Origin: UBA3206 sp964548855
GTDB lineage: Bacteria > Bacillota_I > Bacilli_A > Acholeplasmatales > Anaeroplasmataceae
Length of the DNA: 64,000 nucleotides
Direction of reading: 5' to 3'
Assembly (NCBI GenBank): GCA_964548855.1
Contig: CAZJSR010000003.1
Span: forward strand, 1-64,000
Shown here in pieces: positions 16,891 through 25,809 of the stretch. The stretch's first letter is position 1. Every line of letters starts with the position of its first letter. Under the pieces are notes generated by a model that had not been told where the DNA came from, did not search any database, and saw only the letters and a list, made by a program, of their open reading frames with translations. A program made the position numbers and the translations under genes.

Positions 16891-19203
16891 ATGAATTTCA
16901 AAAAAGTTTTATCTATTGCAAGCGTTGCAAGTATTGCAGTAGTAGGTTTAGCTTCTTGTAAAAAAGAAACTACAGAAAAGGGAGTTGGATATAATGGAAG
17001 CATTAATCTATCTCTAGATTATAAGGGGGCATCAGGTCTTACTTATGGACGTTTTACTACAAGTCTTCCTGACACATATAAAACTGTTGATGGAAAAACT
17101 TTAGTAAAGGGAGCGTCAATTACTCCAATTTGGCAAGATATCGGAAATAATTTAGGTGTATCTTTTAAAGATGCTGCGTTGACTGGTGAAACAACAGCAA
17201 AAAGTATGGAAGCAGCTATTTTAGCTGGATACAAAGGATATCAAAATCGTCAAATCGACATCCTTCAAATTACATCTAACGATACATTTACAGATGCAAC
17301 AAGAGATGGTGGATTTGTTAATTTAAATGAATACAAAGCATATTTACCAAATCTTTATAAGTGGTTAAATACTCACACTAACGTTAAAGATCAAATGACA
17401 TCTCCTATTGATGGTGGTATTTATTATACTCCTTACTTCGATGGAGTTGACCAAATTGAAAAAGGGTTCAACATGAATGTTGAAATGGTTGAAGCTTTAC
17501 TTGATGAAGAAGTAGCATCTACAAATACTTTCAAGAATGGTTCTTATGATACAACAACTGAATTAAAGGCTACTTATGGTACTTCTAAAGCATTAGAAGG
17601 AGGACAAAATGTTTATATTCCTTCTTTAACAAATCAAGAAATTGCAGTATACGACCCTGAAAACGTAGTTGGTGGTAAGATTACTGTAACAATCGCTAAC
17701 AATATTGTTACAACTCAAAATGCTTTAGCAACAAAGAATGGTAAGACTTTAACAGATGCTTTAAAATCTTACATTGATACAGTATATGGAGATTATATTG
17801 GTGAAGGAAAATTATATTCTAAGCGTTCTGAAATCTTCACATCTTCAAAAGCTTGTTATAATGCAGATGAATTAATTGCATTATTACGTTGTGTTAAGAC
17901 AAATCCTAAATATTTAACTGGTAAAGATGATTTAACTATGGTTCCAATTTTCCCTCGTACTGGAGAATCTAACCGTGCTTCAATTATGTTTGAATTATCT
18001 CAAATGTTTGGTCTACGTGGTACAAATGGTGAAAATAGTCGTTATTGGATCAATGAAAAAGGTGAATTAGTTGATTCAATGACTCAAGATTATGCACTTG
18101 AATGTATTGAAAAAATGAATGCATTACAATCTGAAGGATTATTCCCTGAAAGTGAGCACTGGTATTTAAATAATAATGCAAAAAATGATTACCGTAAACA
18201 ATTAGAATTTGGTAACTGTTTCATGACTTATGACTACTTCAACGTATCTGCATTTAACCAAGATTACCAAGGTAAAGATGGATGGAAGACACAAAAGATG
18301 CAAGCTGTAATTCCACCAGTAGCTAAGTGGCCTATTACTAAAGATGGTAGCGGAAATGCTATTGTTGGTGCTGTTGAAGGTGCTGGATATTCTTATACAA
18401 GATTCTCAGAAGATAACCGTTCATTAAAAGATGGTGGTTGGGCAATTTGTTCTTCAGTTGCTAAAGATGAACAAAAATTATATAAGTGTTTAGAAATTAT
18501 TGATTACTTATATAGTGAAGAAGGATCATTCCTTGAATGTTATGGAGTTAACTACAAAGATAAGAATGGTACATTCGATATCGATGCTAATGGTAATGCA
18601 ACATTCAAGAATGCATTATGTGATGAAATTGTAACAGACTCTGATGGAGTACGTTATCCTAAGTTAACAAAGGCTTATACAGATGAAATCAAGAAGGTAT
18701 CTGGTGGTACATGGCATAACTATATGACTCAATATCTTGGATCATGTATTGGTGTTGGTAACATTCGTTCTAACTATCTAGAAGCTCAAAACGTTGGTGC
18801 TAACCAAGCATTAGGTATGAACAAAGTTGCTGATGCATTATCTGCAAAAGCTATGTTTATGACTACAACTGCAGGAAGTAATTTCTTTAAGTCAGTTAAT
18901 ACATCTTGTACATATTCAGATGCTCAAAAGACTGATAATGATACAAATGCTAAAGCATTAACTGATTGGTGGAATATTTCTAAGAATAAAGATACTAATG
19001 GTTGGGTATCAACTATGTTAAGTGTTATTGAAGGTGGATGGGAAAAATCTTCAGATTCATTAAAAACTAAAGATAGTGTTAAAGCATTATTCTCTAAAGC
19101 AGTAGAATCAAGAGTAAAGAATACTGCAACTCAATGGGGAATGGTAAATAAAGAAGGAAATGTACTATATACTGGTGCTGACCAATATACATTCTTAAAA
19201 TAA
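16891..19203 (+). CDS. Large extracellular solute-binding lipoprotein of the pectin importer
   Basis: This protein should capture oligosaccharides outside the membrane and deliver them to the LplBC-type pore. The signal peptide ends in a lipobox L20-A-S-C23, so it is a lipid-anchored protein. At 770 residues it is clearly longer than the usual 430-560 of LplA-type binding proteins. The extra length includes a segment around residues 210-290 and a long C-terminal part. I start at 16891, where AAAAAAGGTG lies about 8 nt upstream; a longer frame from 16834 runs into the permease gene. A strong hairpin follows the stop. Aromatic residues and repeated WY-type patches fit a sugar-binding cleft. Confidence 0.9.
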   Translation: MNFKKVLSIASVASIAVVGLASCKKETTEKGVGYNGSINLSLDYKGASGLTYGRFTTSLPDTYKTVDGKTLVKGASITPIWQDIGNNLGVSFKDAALTGETTAKSMEAAILAGYKGYQNRQIDILQITSNDTFTDATRDGGFVNLNEYKAYLPNLYKWLNTHTNVKDQMTSPIDGGIYYTPYFDGVDQIEKGFNMNVEMVEALLDEEVASTNTFKNGSYDTTTELKATYGTSKALEGGQNVYIPSLTNQEIAVYDPENVVGGKITVTIANNIVTTQNALATKNGKTLTDALKSYIDTVYGDYIGEGKLYSKRSEIFTSSKACYNADELIALLRCVKTNPKYLTGKDDLTMVPIFPRTGESNRASIMFELSQMFGLRGTNGENSRYWINEKGELVDSMTQDYALECIEKMNALQSEGLFPESEHWYLNNNAKNDYRKQLEFGNCFMTYDYFNVSAFNQDYQGKDGWKTQKMQAVIPPVAKWPITKDGSGNAIVGAVEGAGYSYTRFSEDNRSLKDGGWAICSSVAKDEQKLYKCLEIIDYLYSEEGSFLECYGVNYKDKNGTFDIDANGNATFKNALCDEIVTDSDGVRYPKLTKAYTDEIKKVSGGTWHNYMTQYLGSCIGVGNIRSNYLEAQNVGANQALGMNKVADALSAKAMFMTTTAGSNFFKSVNTSCTYSDAQKTDNDTNAKALTDWWNISKNKDTNGWVSTMLSVIEGGWEKSSDSLKTKDSVKALFSKAVESRVKNTATQWGMVNKEGNVLYTGADQYTFLK

Positions 19204-19228
19204 TAAATAATTGTTAAACTTATTAGTA

Positions 19229-19258
19229 GTGTTTAGGAGATTTAATCCTCCTAAACAC
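19229..19258 (+). other. Intercistronic stem-loop after the binding-protein gene
   Basis: GTGTTTAGGAG (19229-19239) pairs perfectly with CTCCTAAACAC (19248-19258) around an 8-nt loop. No T run follows, so it is more likely to be an mRNA-stabilising or processing element. That would give a high level of binding protein relative to the downstream genes. A leaky terminator is the alternative. Confidence 0.6.
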
Positions 19259-19286
19259 CACTATTTATAACTTGGAGGTTATAAAA

Positions 19287-19838
19287 ATGTTAAAAACTTT
19301 AAATAAATTTCAAAAATATATAGTTTGGGCATTCTGCTTATCAGCTGTTGCATTTGTTGTATTAGCTTTATGTTATATGACAGAGTTTATTTATATCGCC
19401 CCTGATAATGCTTGTCCAGAAACAAAAATTGTTTATCCTGAACTTCACACAGTAAATAACTTGTTGTTATATTTTGGTGTTATTTTACTTGTATTGTTTG
19501 CGATTGTTTGTATCGTTGGAAATAAATATAGAAAAAAATATTATATAAGCAATTTAGTAGTTGGGTGTACTGCATCAGGTGTAGGAATTGTATTCTCAAT
19601 TGTTTGTATGATTTTCAATATAAATGCAATGGGTGTATTAAGTGATCATTATGATGCGCTTTATTCTTATGTTGAAGGATATAATAAAGGTGGATCATAT
19701 AATTTAGAAAATACTTGGCAAGTTTTAACAAATGTTTTTATGGTAATTTCTTTAATAATATTTGGTTTAAATTTAGCTTATACAATTGTAAAATTTATAA
19801 TAAGCAAAAAGAGTGACAACTCTGTTTACTTAGATTAA
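19287..19838 (+). CDS. Four-helix membrane protein of the pectin importer operon, unknown
   Basis: This 183-residue protein has four predicted membrane helices (about residues 8-30, 52-76, 84-108 and 145-175). A long loop after the first helix contains Cys, Pro and Glu (APDNACPETKIVYPELHTVN), possibly outside the cell. I do not recognise the family. The ATG at 19287 has TTGGAGG 7 nt before it, so the frame starting at 19272 is not used. It follows the binding-protein hairpin and is 17 bp before another membrane protein, so it is probably a component or assembly factor of this transporter. Confidence 0.65.
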   Translation: MLKTLNKFQKYIVWAFCLSAVAFVVLALCYMTEFIYIAPDNACPETKIVYPELHTVNNLLLYFGVILLVLFAIVCIVGNKYRKKYYISNLVVGCTASGVGIVFSIVCMIFNINAMGVLSDHYDALYSYVEGYNKGGSYNLENTWQVLTNVFMVISLIIFGLNLAYTIVKFIISKKSDNSVYLD

Positions 19839-19855
19839 AAGGAAGGTGCTAGAAA

Positions 19856-20425
19856 ATGGCTAAAATAAAAACTATTGAAATAGTTGATATTGAGAATGTT
19901 CGTAATGAAAAGCTTAGATATCAAAAAAATACACTAGCATACTTACTAGGATTCTTAGGTATTATCTTAACATTATTAAATGCTTTTATTGCATTAAATA
20001 CTTATAAATTAGGATCTTTAACTATTGTTAAAATTTTAATGAACGTTGTTATTTTCTTATTTGGATTCTTATCTTGTGAAAAGGTAAAAGCTTATAATAA
20101 GACTTATGCTTATGTTTTATTCGGATTTGCTGGAATTTCTGTTTTAAGAATTTTCTGGGTTCCATTTAAGATGATTTCTGATTGGAAGAAGTGTAAAAAT
20201 GATCCTAGTTCACCACTTAGAAGTAACTTCTACGAGCAAATGAATAATGGTGGTTCAAAAAGAGGATATCTTAAAGCTGATGGAACTTTAAGAGGTGTCT
20301 TATGTATTATATTCTTAGTTGGTTCTGCTGTTGCATTTGCTTTTGCAGGATACGTTGGATATACTAGAGCTAGAAAACTTGAAAAATATTTAGAATCTAT
20401 TAATGTAGATTTTAATAAACGTTAG
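19856..20425 (+). CDS. Four-helix membrane protein of the pectin importer operon, unknown
   Basis: The 189-residue protein has a short charged N-terminus and four hydrophobic helices (about residues 26-48, 57-78, 85-105 and 145-170). Between helices 3 and 4 lies a polar loop (KKCKNDPSSPLRSNFYEQMN). The family is not recognised. It has an AAGGAAGGTG ribosome-binding site and ends 13 bp before the MsmX-type ATPase gene. It resembles its neighbours only in size and topology, not in obvious sequence. Confidence 0.65.
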   Translation: MAKIKTIEIVDIENVRNEKLRYQKNTLAYLLGFLGIILTLLNAFIALNTYKLGSLTIVKILMNVVIFLFGFLSCEKVKAYNKTYAYVLFGFAGISVLRIFWVPFKMISDWKKCKNDPSSPLRSNFYEQMNNGGSKRGYLKADGTLRGVLCIIFLVGSAVAFAFAGYVGYTRARKLEKYLESINVDFNKR

Positions 20426-20438
20426 GAGGAAAATTGAG

Positions 20439-21551
20439 ATGGCTGCAGATGTAATCTTAAATAATGTTAATAAAATTTATCCTAATGGTGTTCAAGCTGT
20501 ATTTGATTTTAATATTGAAATTGAACATGGTGAATTTATTGTATTAGCAGGACCTTCTGGATGTGGTAAATCTACTACACTTAGAATGATTGCTGGTCTA
20601 GAAGATATTTCTTCTGGAGATTTAATAATAAATGGTAAAAGAGTTAATGATGTTGCTCCTCGTGATCGTGACATTGCGATGGTTTTCCAAAACTATGCTC
20701 TTTATCCAAATATGACTGTATATCAAAATCTTGCATTTAGTTTAACTATTCGTAAGTATGATACAGATGAAATTCATGTTAGAGTTATGGAAGCTGCTGA
20801 AATTTTAGGGCTTGTTCCATATTTAAATCGTCTTCCTAAACAATTATCAGGAGGACAACGTCAACGTGTTGCTGTAGGTCGTTCTATTGTTCGTCGTCCA
20901 GTATGTTATTTACTTGACGAACCACTATCTAACTTAGATGCTAAATTACGTGGTTCAATGAGAAAAGAATTAAGTTTATTACACCATAAACTTGGAACTA
21001 CATTTATTTATGTAACACATGACCAAATTGAAGCATTAACACTAGCTACTCGTATTGTAGTTATGTCAATGGGATATGTACAACAAATCGCAACTCCAAA
21101 AGAAATGTTTGATAATCCAGCTAACTTATTCGTTGCTACATTCATTGGTACACCACCTATGAACTTATTCAATGGTAAAGTTACAGGAGATGGATATTTC
21201 TCTATGGATAATTCTGATAATAAATTCAAGATTTCTGATGATAAGTTTGCTACATTAAAGAAACTTGGATATGTTGATAAACAAGTTGTTATGGCAATTA
21301 GACCTGAATATGTTTATGTTGATACTGCTTCATTAGAAAATTTCAATGCTAAATTTACTGGTGACGTTGAATATGGAGAAATGCTTGGAGCGTATAACTT
21401 ATTATACGGAACAATTGGTTCAGACAATTTTATTGCTAAGGTAGATGACCGCGATGGAATTCCTACTGGTAAAGTTGAATGTACTTTTGATATGAATAAA
21501 GCTCATTTCTATGATAAAGATACTACAAATCGTATTGTAGATAATGAATAA
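20439..21551 (+). CDS. MsmX/UgpC-type sugar ABC importer ATPase
   Basis: The 370-residue cytoplasmic ATPase energises the two LplBC-type permeases. Walker A GPSGCGKST starts near residue 38, the Q-loop is AMVFQNYALYPNM, the signature LSGGQRQRVAVGRS is near 135, and Walker B is LLDEPLSNLD near 157. The switch His is in VTHDQ. From about residue 235 a TOBE-type regulatory domain follows (VMAIRPEYVYVD). It has a strong AGGAGG ribosome-binding site. Having a dedicated ATPase inside the operon is notable, because many Firmicutes LplABC systems rely on an ATPase encoded elsewhere. Confidence 0.95.
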   Translation: MAADVILNNVNKIYPNGVQAVFDFNIEIEHGEFIVLAGPSGCGKSTTLRMIAGLEDISSGDLIINGKRVNDVAPRDRDIAMVFQNYALYPNMTVYQNLAFSLTIRKYDTDEIHVRVMEAAEILGLVPYLNRLPKQLSGGQRQRVAVGRSIVRRPVCYLLDEPLSNLDAKLRGSMRKELSLLHHKLGTTFIYVTHDQIEALTLATRIVVMSMGYVQQIATPKEMFDNPANLFVATFIGTPPMNLFNGKVTGDGYFSMDNSDNKFKISDDKFATLKKLGYVDKQVVMAIRPEYVYVDTASLENFNAKFTGDVEYGEMLGAYNLLYGTIGSDNFIAKVDDRDGIPTGKVECTFDMNKAHFYDKDTTNRIVDNE

Positions 21552-21568
21552 GATTAGGAGGAATAAAT

Positions 21569-22183
21569 ATGAATAACGAAAATACTGTTGTTGAATCAAA
21601 TGAAAAAGATGTTAATTCTGAAACTCCAATGATCTTTGCTGAAAAGACAAAAGCTATTATCGATAAGACTGAAAATAAATTTTTAAGAGGTTTCTATATT
21701 TTTATTTTCTATATCGCAAATATCTTTGTAGACTTTGCTAGATCATGTAAGAGAAATCCTTCTAAGATTGCTGGATTATTAATTGCAACTCCAGGAGTAT
21801 TTATTGGTTTCTTATTAGGAATTCAAATTGTTGCTATTAAAACATTAACTGATATTAAACTTGCACCACTTGCATTATTTGCCTTAACATTACTAGGGGC
21901 TTTAAATATATTTGAGGCTGTAGGAGTTATGGGAAAGAGAAGTTTAGGAGCTTCTATAATGGCATCTATTGTAACAGCTGTTATCTTAGCCTTTGGTGCT
22001 ATTTACCTTGAAGATGTTTTCGGAAGTATTTCAAATACTTTGGAGATAGTAGATGGATTCGTTGTTGATTCAAATATTATTATTTCATTAATAACTGTTA
22101 TTGGATCAATGATTCTAAGTACTGCAGGTTGTATAATGTCATATTTCTTTATTGATAAAAATTATCAAAAGGATAGAAGTTAA
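21569..22183 (+). CDS. Multi-helix membrane protein of the pectin importer operon, unknown
   Basis: The 204-residue protein has a polar N-terminus of about 35 residues (ENTVVESNEKDVNSETP) and four to five hydrophobic helices, including IAGLLIATPGVFIGFLLGIQ and a final helix near residues 170-195. The family is not recognised. It has a strong TAGGAGG ribosome-binding site and lies 17 bp after the ATPase gene. The gene is 3 bp before the next membrane protein, and the two are probably translated in concert. Confidence 0.65.
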   Translation: MNNENTVVESNEKDVNSETPMIFAEKTKAIIDKTENKFLRGFYIFIFYIANIFVDFARSCKRNPSKIAGLLIATPGVFIGFLLGIQIVAIKTLTDIKLAPLALFALTLLGALNIFEAVGVMGKRSLGASIMASIVTAVILAFGAIYLEDVFGSISNTLEIVDGFVVDSNIIISLITVIGSMILSTAGCIMSYFFIDKNYQKDRS

Positions 22184-22186
22184 ATT

Positions 22187-22822
22187 ATGGCAGAAAAAAA
22201 AGTAGATTATAAAGATCAAATTAAGCCAGGTAAACTTGATAAGATACCATCTTGGATCAAGATAATTCTACTAAAGTATTGGGTAGCTGGTGCTACCTTT
22301 TATTTTTTTGGAATGGGTGGAGCTTTTTTATGGGCTAATGGCGATAATGACAGACAAACAATATCTTTATGGTTGATTTTAGGTCTTGGACTTGGTTTGA
22401 TGATGGAATATGTTTCTAAGCCAATTATAAGACTAATGCGTACTGATTTTGATGATACGTATCGTTTTAACCTAATTAATTTACGTGGTGTTAAATCATT
22501 ATTTTTAAATCTTTTATATGGTTTTGTTAATACAATGTTAACTATGGCATTGTCTGTATTTTTAAATAGACTTCATATTAATCTTGATGTTTTAAATATT
22601 GCAGATGGTGGTGCAGAACCATTCTTAATGGGATTTTTATTCTTATTTGTTGATTTTTGGTTTGTTTTCTTTAAGAGATTGTCAATTTTTACTTATAAGA
22701 AAATTAGACTTAAGATGGAATTTAAACGTCGTCAAGCATTATTAGATGAAAATGATGTCCCTGTTATGGGAGATGAAACAGAAACTGTTGATAATGACCA
22801 TTTCCTAAATGGTGATAAATAA
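22187..22822 (+). CDS. Four-helix membrane protein of the pectin importer operon, unknown
   Basis: The 211-residue protein has a basic N-terminus (AEKKVDYKDQIKPGKLDKIP), four hydrophobic helices (about residues 28-50, 56-80, 103-125 and 145-165) and an acidic C-terminal tail. The family is not recognised. Only 3 bp separate it from the previous gene. The polygalacturonase gene follows after 11 bp. The consistent placement of such proteins around the ABC genes suggests a multi-subunit membrane complex. Confidence 0.65.
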   Translation: MAEKKVDYKDQIKPGKLDKIPSWIKIILLKYWVAGATFYFFGMGGAFLWANGDNDRQTISLWLILGLGLGLMMEYVSKPIIRLMRTDFDDTYRFNLINLRGVKSLFLNLLYGFVNTMLTMALSVFLNRLHINLDVLNIADGGAEPFLMGFLFLFVDFWFVFFKRLSIFTYKKIRLKMEFKRRQALLDENDVPVMGDETETVDNDHFLNGDK

Positions 22823-22833
22823 TTGGAGGTACT

Positions 22834-24384
22834 ATGGATTTTAAGTTTATTTTCGTAGGTGCAAGAAGTGTATCTGTAGAATTAATTAATAAGTTTGTTT
22901 ATAAAACACCTAATAACTATAAATTATATGTTAATGATAATTTATATTATGAAGGAAATAAAAATATTACATCAATTTATGATTTATTACCTAGTACATC
23001 TTATAATATTAAATTAGAGTACGATGGTGAAATTATAAATCATGATATTCTAACAAATTCAGAATATGTAACACTTGATGTTAAACGTTTTGGTGCAAAA
23101 GGTGATGGTGTTACTTTAGATACTAATTTCATTCAAGCATGTATTAATGCATGTCCTAAGAATGGTAGAGTATATTTTCCAAAAGGACAATATTATACTG
23201 GTCCTATTTTCTTAAAGAGTGATATTACTATTGAATTTAATGAAAATGCACGTCTAATAGGAGATATAGATAGAAATCACTATCCTATATTACCAGGTAT
23301 GACTCTTTTAACTGATGAATCAGATGAGTATAATTTAGGTTCTTGGGAAGGAAACCCTCTTGATTGTTTCGCGAGTATTATAACTGGTATTAATGTATCT
23401 AATGTTAATTTAATTGGAAAAGGTATTATTGATGGAAATGCTGGAAACTCTGATTGGTGGGTTGATGTTAGAACAAAAAGAATAGCTTGGAGACCTCGTG
23501 GTGTTTTCTTAAACAATTGTGAAAATATTACATTCCAAGGTTTAACTGTAACAAACACACCATCATGGAATCTACATCCTTATTTTTCTAATAATATTAG
23601 ATTCATTGACATGAATTTAATTAGTCCTAAGAATTCACCTAATACTGATGGATGTGATCCTGAAAGTTGTGATGGTGTTGATATTCTTGGAGTATATTTC
23701 AGTGTTGGTGATGATTGTATTGCAATTAAATCTGGTAAAATATATATGGGTAGAAAACTTAAGAAACCTTCTCAAAACTTTAATATTAGAAACTGTGCTA
23801 TGAATTTTGGGCATGGTTCTGTCGTATTAGGTTCAGAAATGAGTGGTGGAATTAAGAATATTAATGTTACTCAATGTTTATTTAATCAAACTGATAGAGG
23901 TTTAAGAATTAAAACGCGTCGTGGTAGAGGAAAAGATGCGATTATCGATGGCATTACTTTTGAAAATATCGAAATGGATGATGTTTTAACACCTCTTGTA
24001 ATTAACATGTATTATTTTTGTGATCCTGATGGTAAAACAGAATATGTTTGGAGTAAAGAAGCATTGCCTGTAGATGATAGAACACCATATCTTGGTAAAT
24101 TCCATTTTAAGGACATTGTATGTAAAAATGTAAATGTTGCGGCAGGTGCTTTCTATGGCCTTCCTGAACAAAAAATTGACGAAATAGTTATTGAAAATGT
24201 TGAATTTAATTATTCAGAAAATCCTAAAGAAGGAGTACCTGCAATGATGACAGGTCTTTCTCCTATGAAGGGAAAAGGGTTACTATTTAACTATGTTAAT
24301 AAAGCTGTTGTTAAAAATGTAAGTTTTAATGGATTAAATGATAAAGAAATCGAATGTTTTGAAGTGAATAATTTATCAAAATAA
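22834..24384 (+). CDS. Intracellular GH28 polygalacturonase (probably exo-acting)
   Basis: This enzyme hydrolyses alpha-1,4-galacturonan chains to galacturonate. Residues 1-85 look like a fibronectin-III-type domain. The beta-helix starts at VTLDVKRFGAKGDGVTLDT (about 84-102), the usual GH28 entry motif. The catalytic set is intact: NTDGCD, GDDCIAIKSG, FGHGSVVLGSE and RGLRIKTR between about residues 265 and 365. No signal peptide is present, so the substrate must be imported. It is the last gene of the importer operon, with RBS TTGGAGG and a terminator 9 bp after the stop. The fibronectin-like domain plus lack of secretion favours an exo-acting enzyme on short oligogalacturonides. Confidence 0.93.
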   Translation: MDFKFIFVGARSVSVELINKFVYKTPNNYKLYVNDNLYYEGNKNITSIYDLLPSTSYNIKLEYDGEIINHDILTNSEYVTLDVKRFGAKGDGVTLDTNFIQACINACPKNGRVYFPKGQYYTGPIFLKSDITIEFNENARLIGDIDRNHYPILPGMTLLTDESDEYNLGSWEGNPLDCFASIITGINVSNVNLIGKGIIDGNAGNSDWWVDVRTKRIAWRPRGVFLNNCENITFQGLTVTNTPSWNLHPYFSNNIRFIDMNLISPKNSPNTDGCDPESCDGVDILGVYFSVGDDCIAIKSGKIYMGRKLKKPSQNFNIRNCAMNFGHGSVVLGSEMSGGIKNINVTQCLFNQTDRGLRIKTRRGRGKDAIIDGITFENIEMDDVLTPLVINMYYFCDPDGKTEYVWSKEALPVDDRTPYLGKFHFKDIVCKNVNVAAGAFYGLPEQKIDEIVIENVEFNYSENPKEGVPAMMTGLSPMKGKGLLFNYVNKAVVKNVSFNGLNDKEIECFEVNNLSK

Positions 24385-24392
24385 ACTATAAT

Positions 24393-24426
24393 AAAGAGTC
24401 TATTGAAAAATAGATTCTTTTTATTT
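24393..24426 (+). terminator. Terminator of the pectin importer operon
   Basis: AAAGAGTCTATT pairs with AATAGATTCTTT (one G-U pair) around a short A-rich loop and is followed by a T-rich tail. Confidence 0.85.
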
Positions 24427-24446
24427 ATTATTAATTTCATTTTAGG

Positions 24447-24475
24447 TTGATAATAAGTGAAAAAAAATATATAAT
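24447..24475 (+). promoter_or_regulatory. Promoter of the rpiB-upp-atp operon
   Basis: TTGATA (24447-24452) and TATAAT (24470-24475) are separated by the optimal 17 bp. They lie 36 bp before rpiB. No further promoter or terminator is obvious until after atpC, so all genes may be one transcript. Confidence 0.75.
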
Positions 24476-24511
24476 ATTTTTGGTATTTATTTAAAAAAAT
24501 GAGGTGAAATT

Positions 24512-24943
24512 ATGAAAATATCTATTGCTTGCGATCATGGAGGATTAGACTTGAAAAATAGTGTCATTGAGTATTTAAAGTCTAATGGACATGAAGTAAT
24601 TGATTTTGGTACATATACAAAAGATAGCTGTGATTATCCTGAATTTGGTAAGAAAGCAGCCCTTGCGGTTTCAAATGGAGAAACTGAAAGAGGTATTGTT
24701 ATTTGTTCAACTGGTATTGGTATGAGTATCGTTGCGAATAAAGTAAAGGGTGTAAGATGCGCTCTTGTTACAGATACTAATAGTGCAAGATTAACTCGTG
24801 AACATAATAATACTAATGTCTTGGCATTAGGACAAAAGAATGTTACAACAGAATTAGGACTAGAAATAGTTAAAATTTGGCTTGAAACACCATTTTCTAA
24901 TGAAGAAAGACATATTAGAAGAATAAATATGATTGAATCTTAG
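24512..24943 (+). CDS. rpiB: Ribose-5-phosphate isomerase B
   Basis: This enzyme interconverts ribose-5-phosphate and ribulose-5-phosphate in the pentose phosphate pathway. The 143-residue protein shows the RpiB signature CDHGG near the N-terminus and ICSTGIGMSIVANK (about residues 69-82) with the active-site Cys, plus the REHNN segment. RBS GAGGTG precedes the ATG. It is 9 bp before upp. The order rpiB, upp, atp genes matches the Bacillus order, with glyA missing between them. Confidence 0.93.
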   Translation: MKISIACDHGGLDLKNSVIEYLKSNGHEVIDFGTYTKDSCDYPEFGKKAALAVSNGETERGIVICSTGIGMSIVANKVKGVRCALVTDTNSARLTREHNNTNVLALGQKNVTTELGLEIVKIWLETPFSNEERHIRRINMIES

Positions 24944-24952
24944 GAGGTATAT

Positions 24953-25576
24953 ATGGCAATTACAGTTTTAAATCATCCCCTTATTAAACATAAGCTTACT
25001 ATTGTAAGAAAAAAAGAAACAAAAACTAAGGATTTTTATGAATTAGTTCAAGAAATTGCGATGCTTATGACATATGAGATTTCAAAAGATTTCCCTTTAA
25101 AAGAAGTTGAAATTGAAACACCTATTTGTAAGACAACACAATATGAAATTGCCCAAGAGGTAGTAATTGTTCCGATATTACGTGCAGGTCTTGGAATGGT
25201 TGATGGAATGAGAAAACTTATTCCTACTGCTAAAGTTGGTTTTATTGGACTTTATCGTGATGAGGAAACATTAGAACCTCATGAATATTATGCAAAATTC
25301 CCTACAACAATCACCGAGGGAATTACTCTTCTTGTAGATCCTATGCTTGCGACTGGTGGTAGTGCAATTGATGCTATTACTAGACTTAAGGATAGAGGAG
25401 TTAAAAATATTAAATTTATTTGTTTAGTTGCATCTCCTGAAGGTGTTAAGAAACTAGAAAGCGTACATCCTGACGTTGATGTTTATATCGCTTCATTAGA
25501 TTCTAAACTTAATGACAAAGGATATATAGTTCCTGGACTTGGAGATTGCGGAGATAGATTATTTGGTACTAAATAA
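24953..25576 (+). CDS. upp: Uracil phosphoribosyltransferase
   Basis: This enzyme salvages uracil to UMP using PRPP. The 207-residue protein has the PRPP loop DPMLATGGSAIDA (about residues 128-140), the N-terminal VLNHPLIKHKL and PILRAGLGM segments, and the C-terminal uracil-binding segment YIVPGLGDCGDR. RBS AGGAGGT. The stop overlaps the following atpZ-like gene by 1 bp, so it is translationally coupled to the ATP synthase operon. Confidence 0.97.
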   Translation: MAITVLNHPLIKHKLTIVRKKETKTKDFYELVQEIAMLMTYEISKDFPLKEVEIETPICKTTQYEIAQEVVIVPILRAGLGMVDGMRKLIPTAKVGFIGLYRDEETLEPHEYYAKFPTTITEGITLLVDPMLATGGSAIDAITRLKDRGVKNIKFICLVASPEGVKKLESVHPDVDVYIASLDSKLNDKGYIVPGLGDCGDRLFGTK

Positions 25577-25809
25577 TGAAAAAAGCATCTTCGTGGGCTA
25601 AAGCATATGCTATATTTGGTCAAGGTATATTTTCTATACTCGTTTTGATTGGGCTTGGTTTTTTCATTGGATGGAAGATTAATCCTGATAGTTCCTTAAA
25701 AGGAATATTAGCAGTTATAGGGGCGATTATTGGGCTTATTTCCTTTATTATGCTAGTTTATAAAGGAAACTATTTTAAAGATAAAGGAGATACTAAAGAT
25801 GAGAAATGA
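25576..25809 (+). CDS. AtpZ/AtpI-like small subunit of the ATP synthase operon
   Basis: A 77-residue protein with two membrane helices (about residues 12-32 and 42-62) and a charged C-terminus. The GxGFFIGWKI pattern resembles the AtpZ family (PF09527) often encoded before atpI. AtpZ/AtpI proteins assist c-ring assembly or magnesium homeostasis of the synthase. It overlaps both upp (1 bp) and atpI (11 bp). Confidence 0.75.
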   Translation: MKKASSWAKAYAIFGQGIFSILVLIGLGFFIGWKINPDSSLKGILAVIGAIIGLISFIMLVYKGNYFKDKGDTKDEK

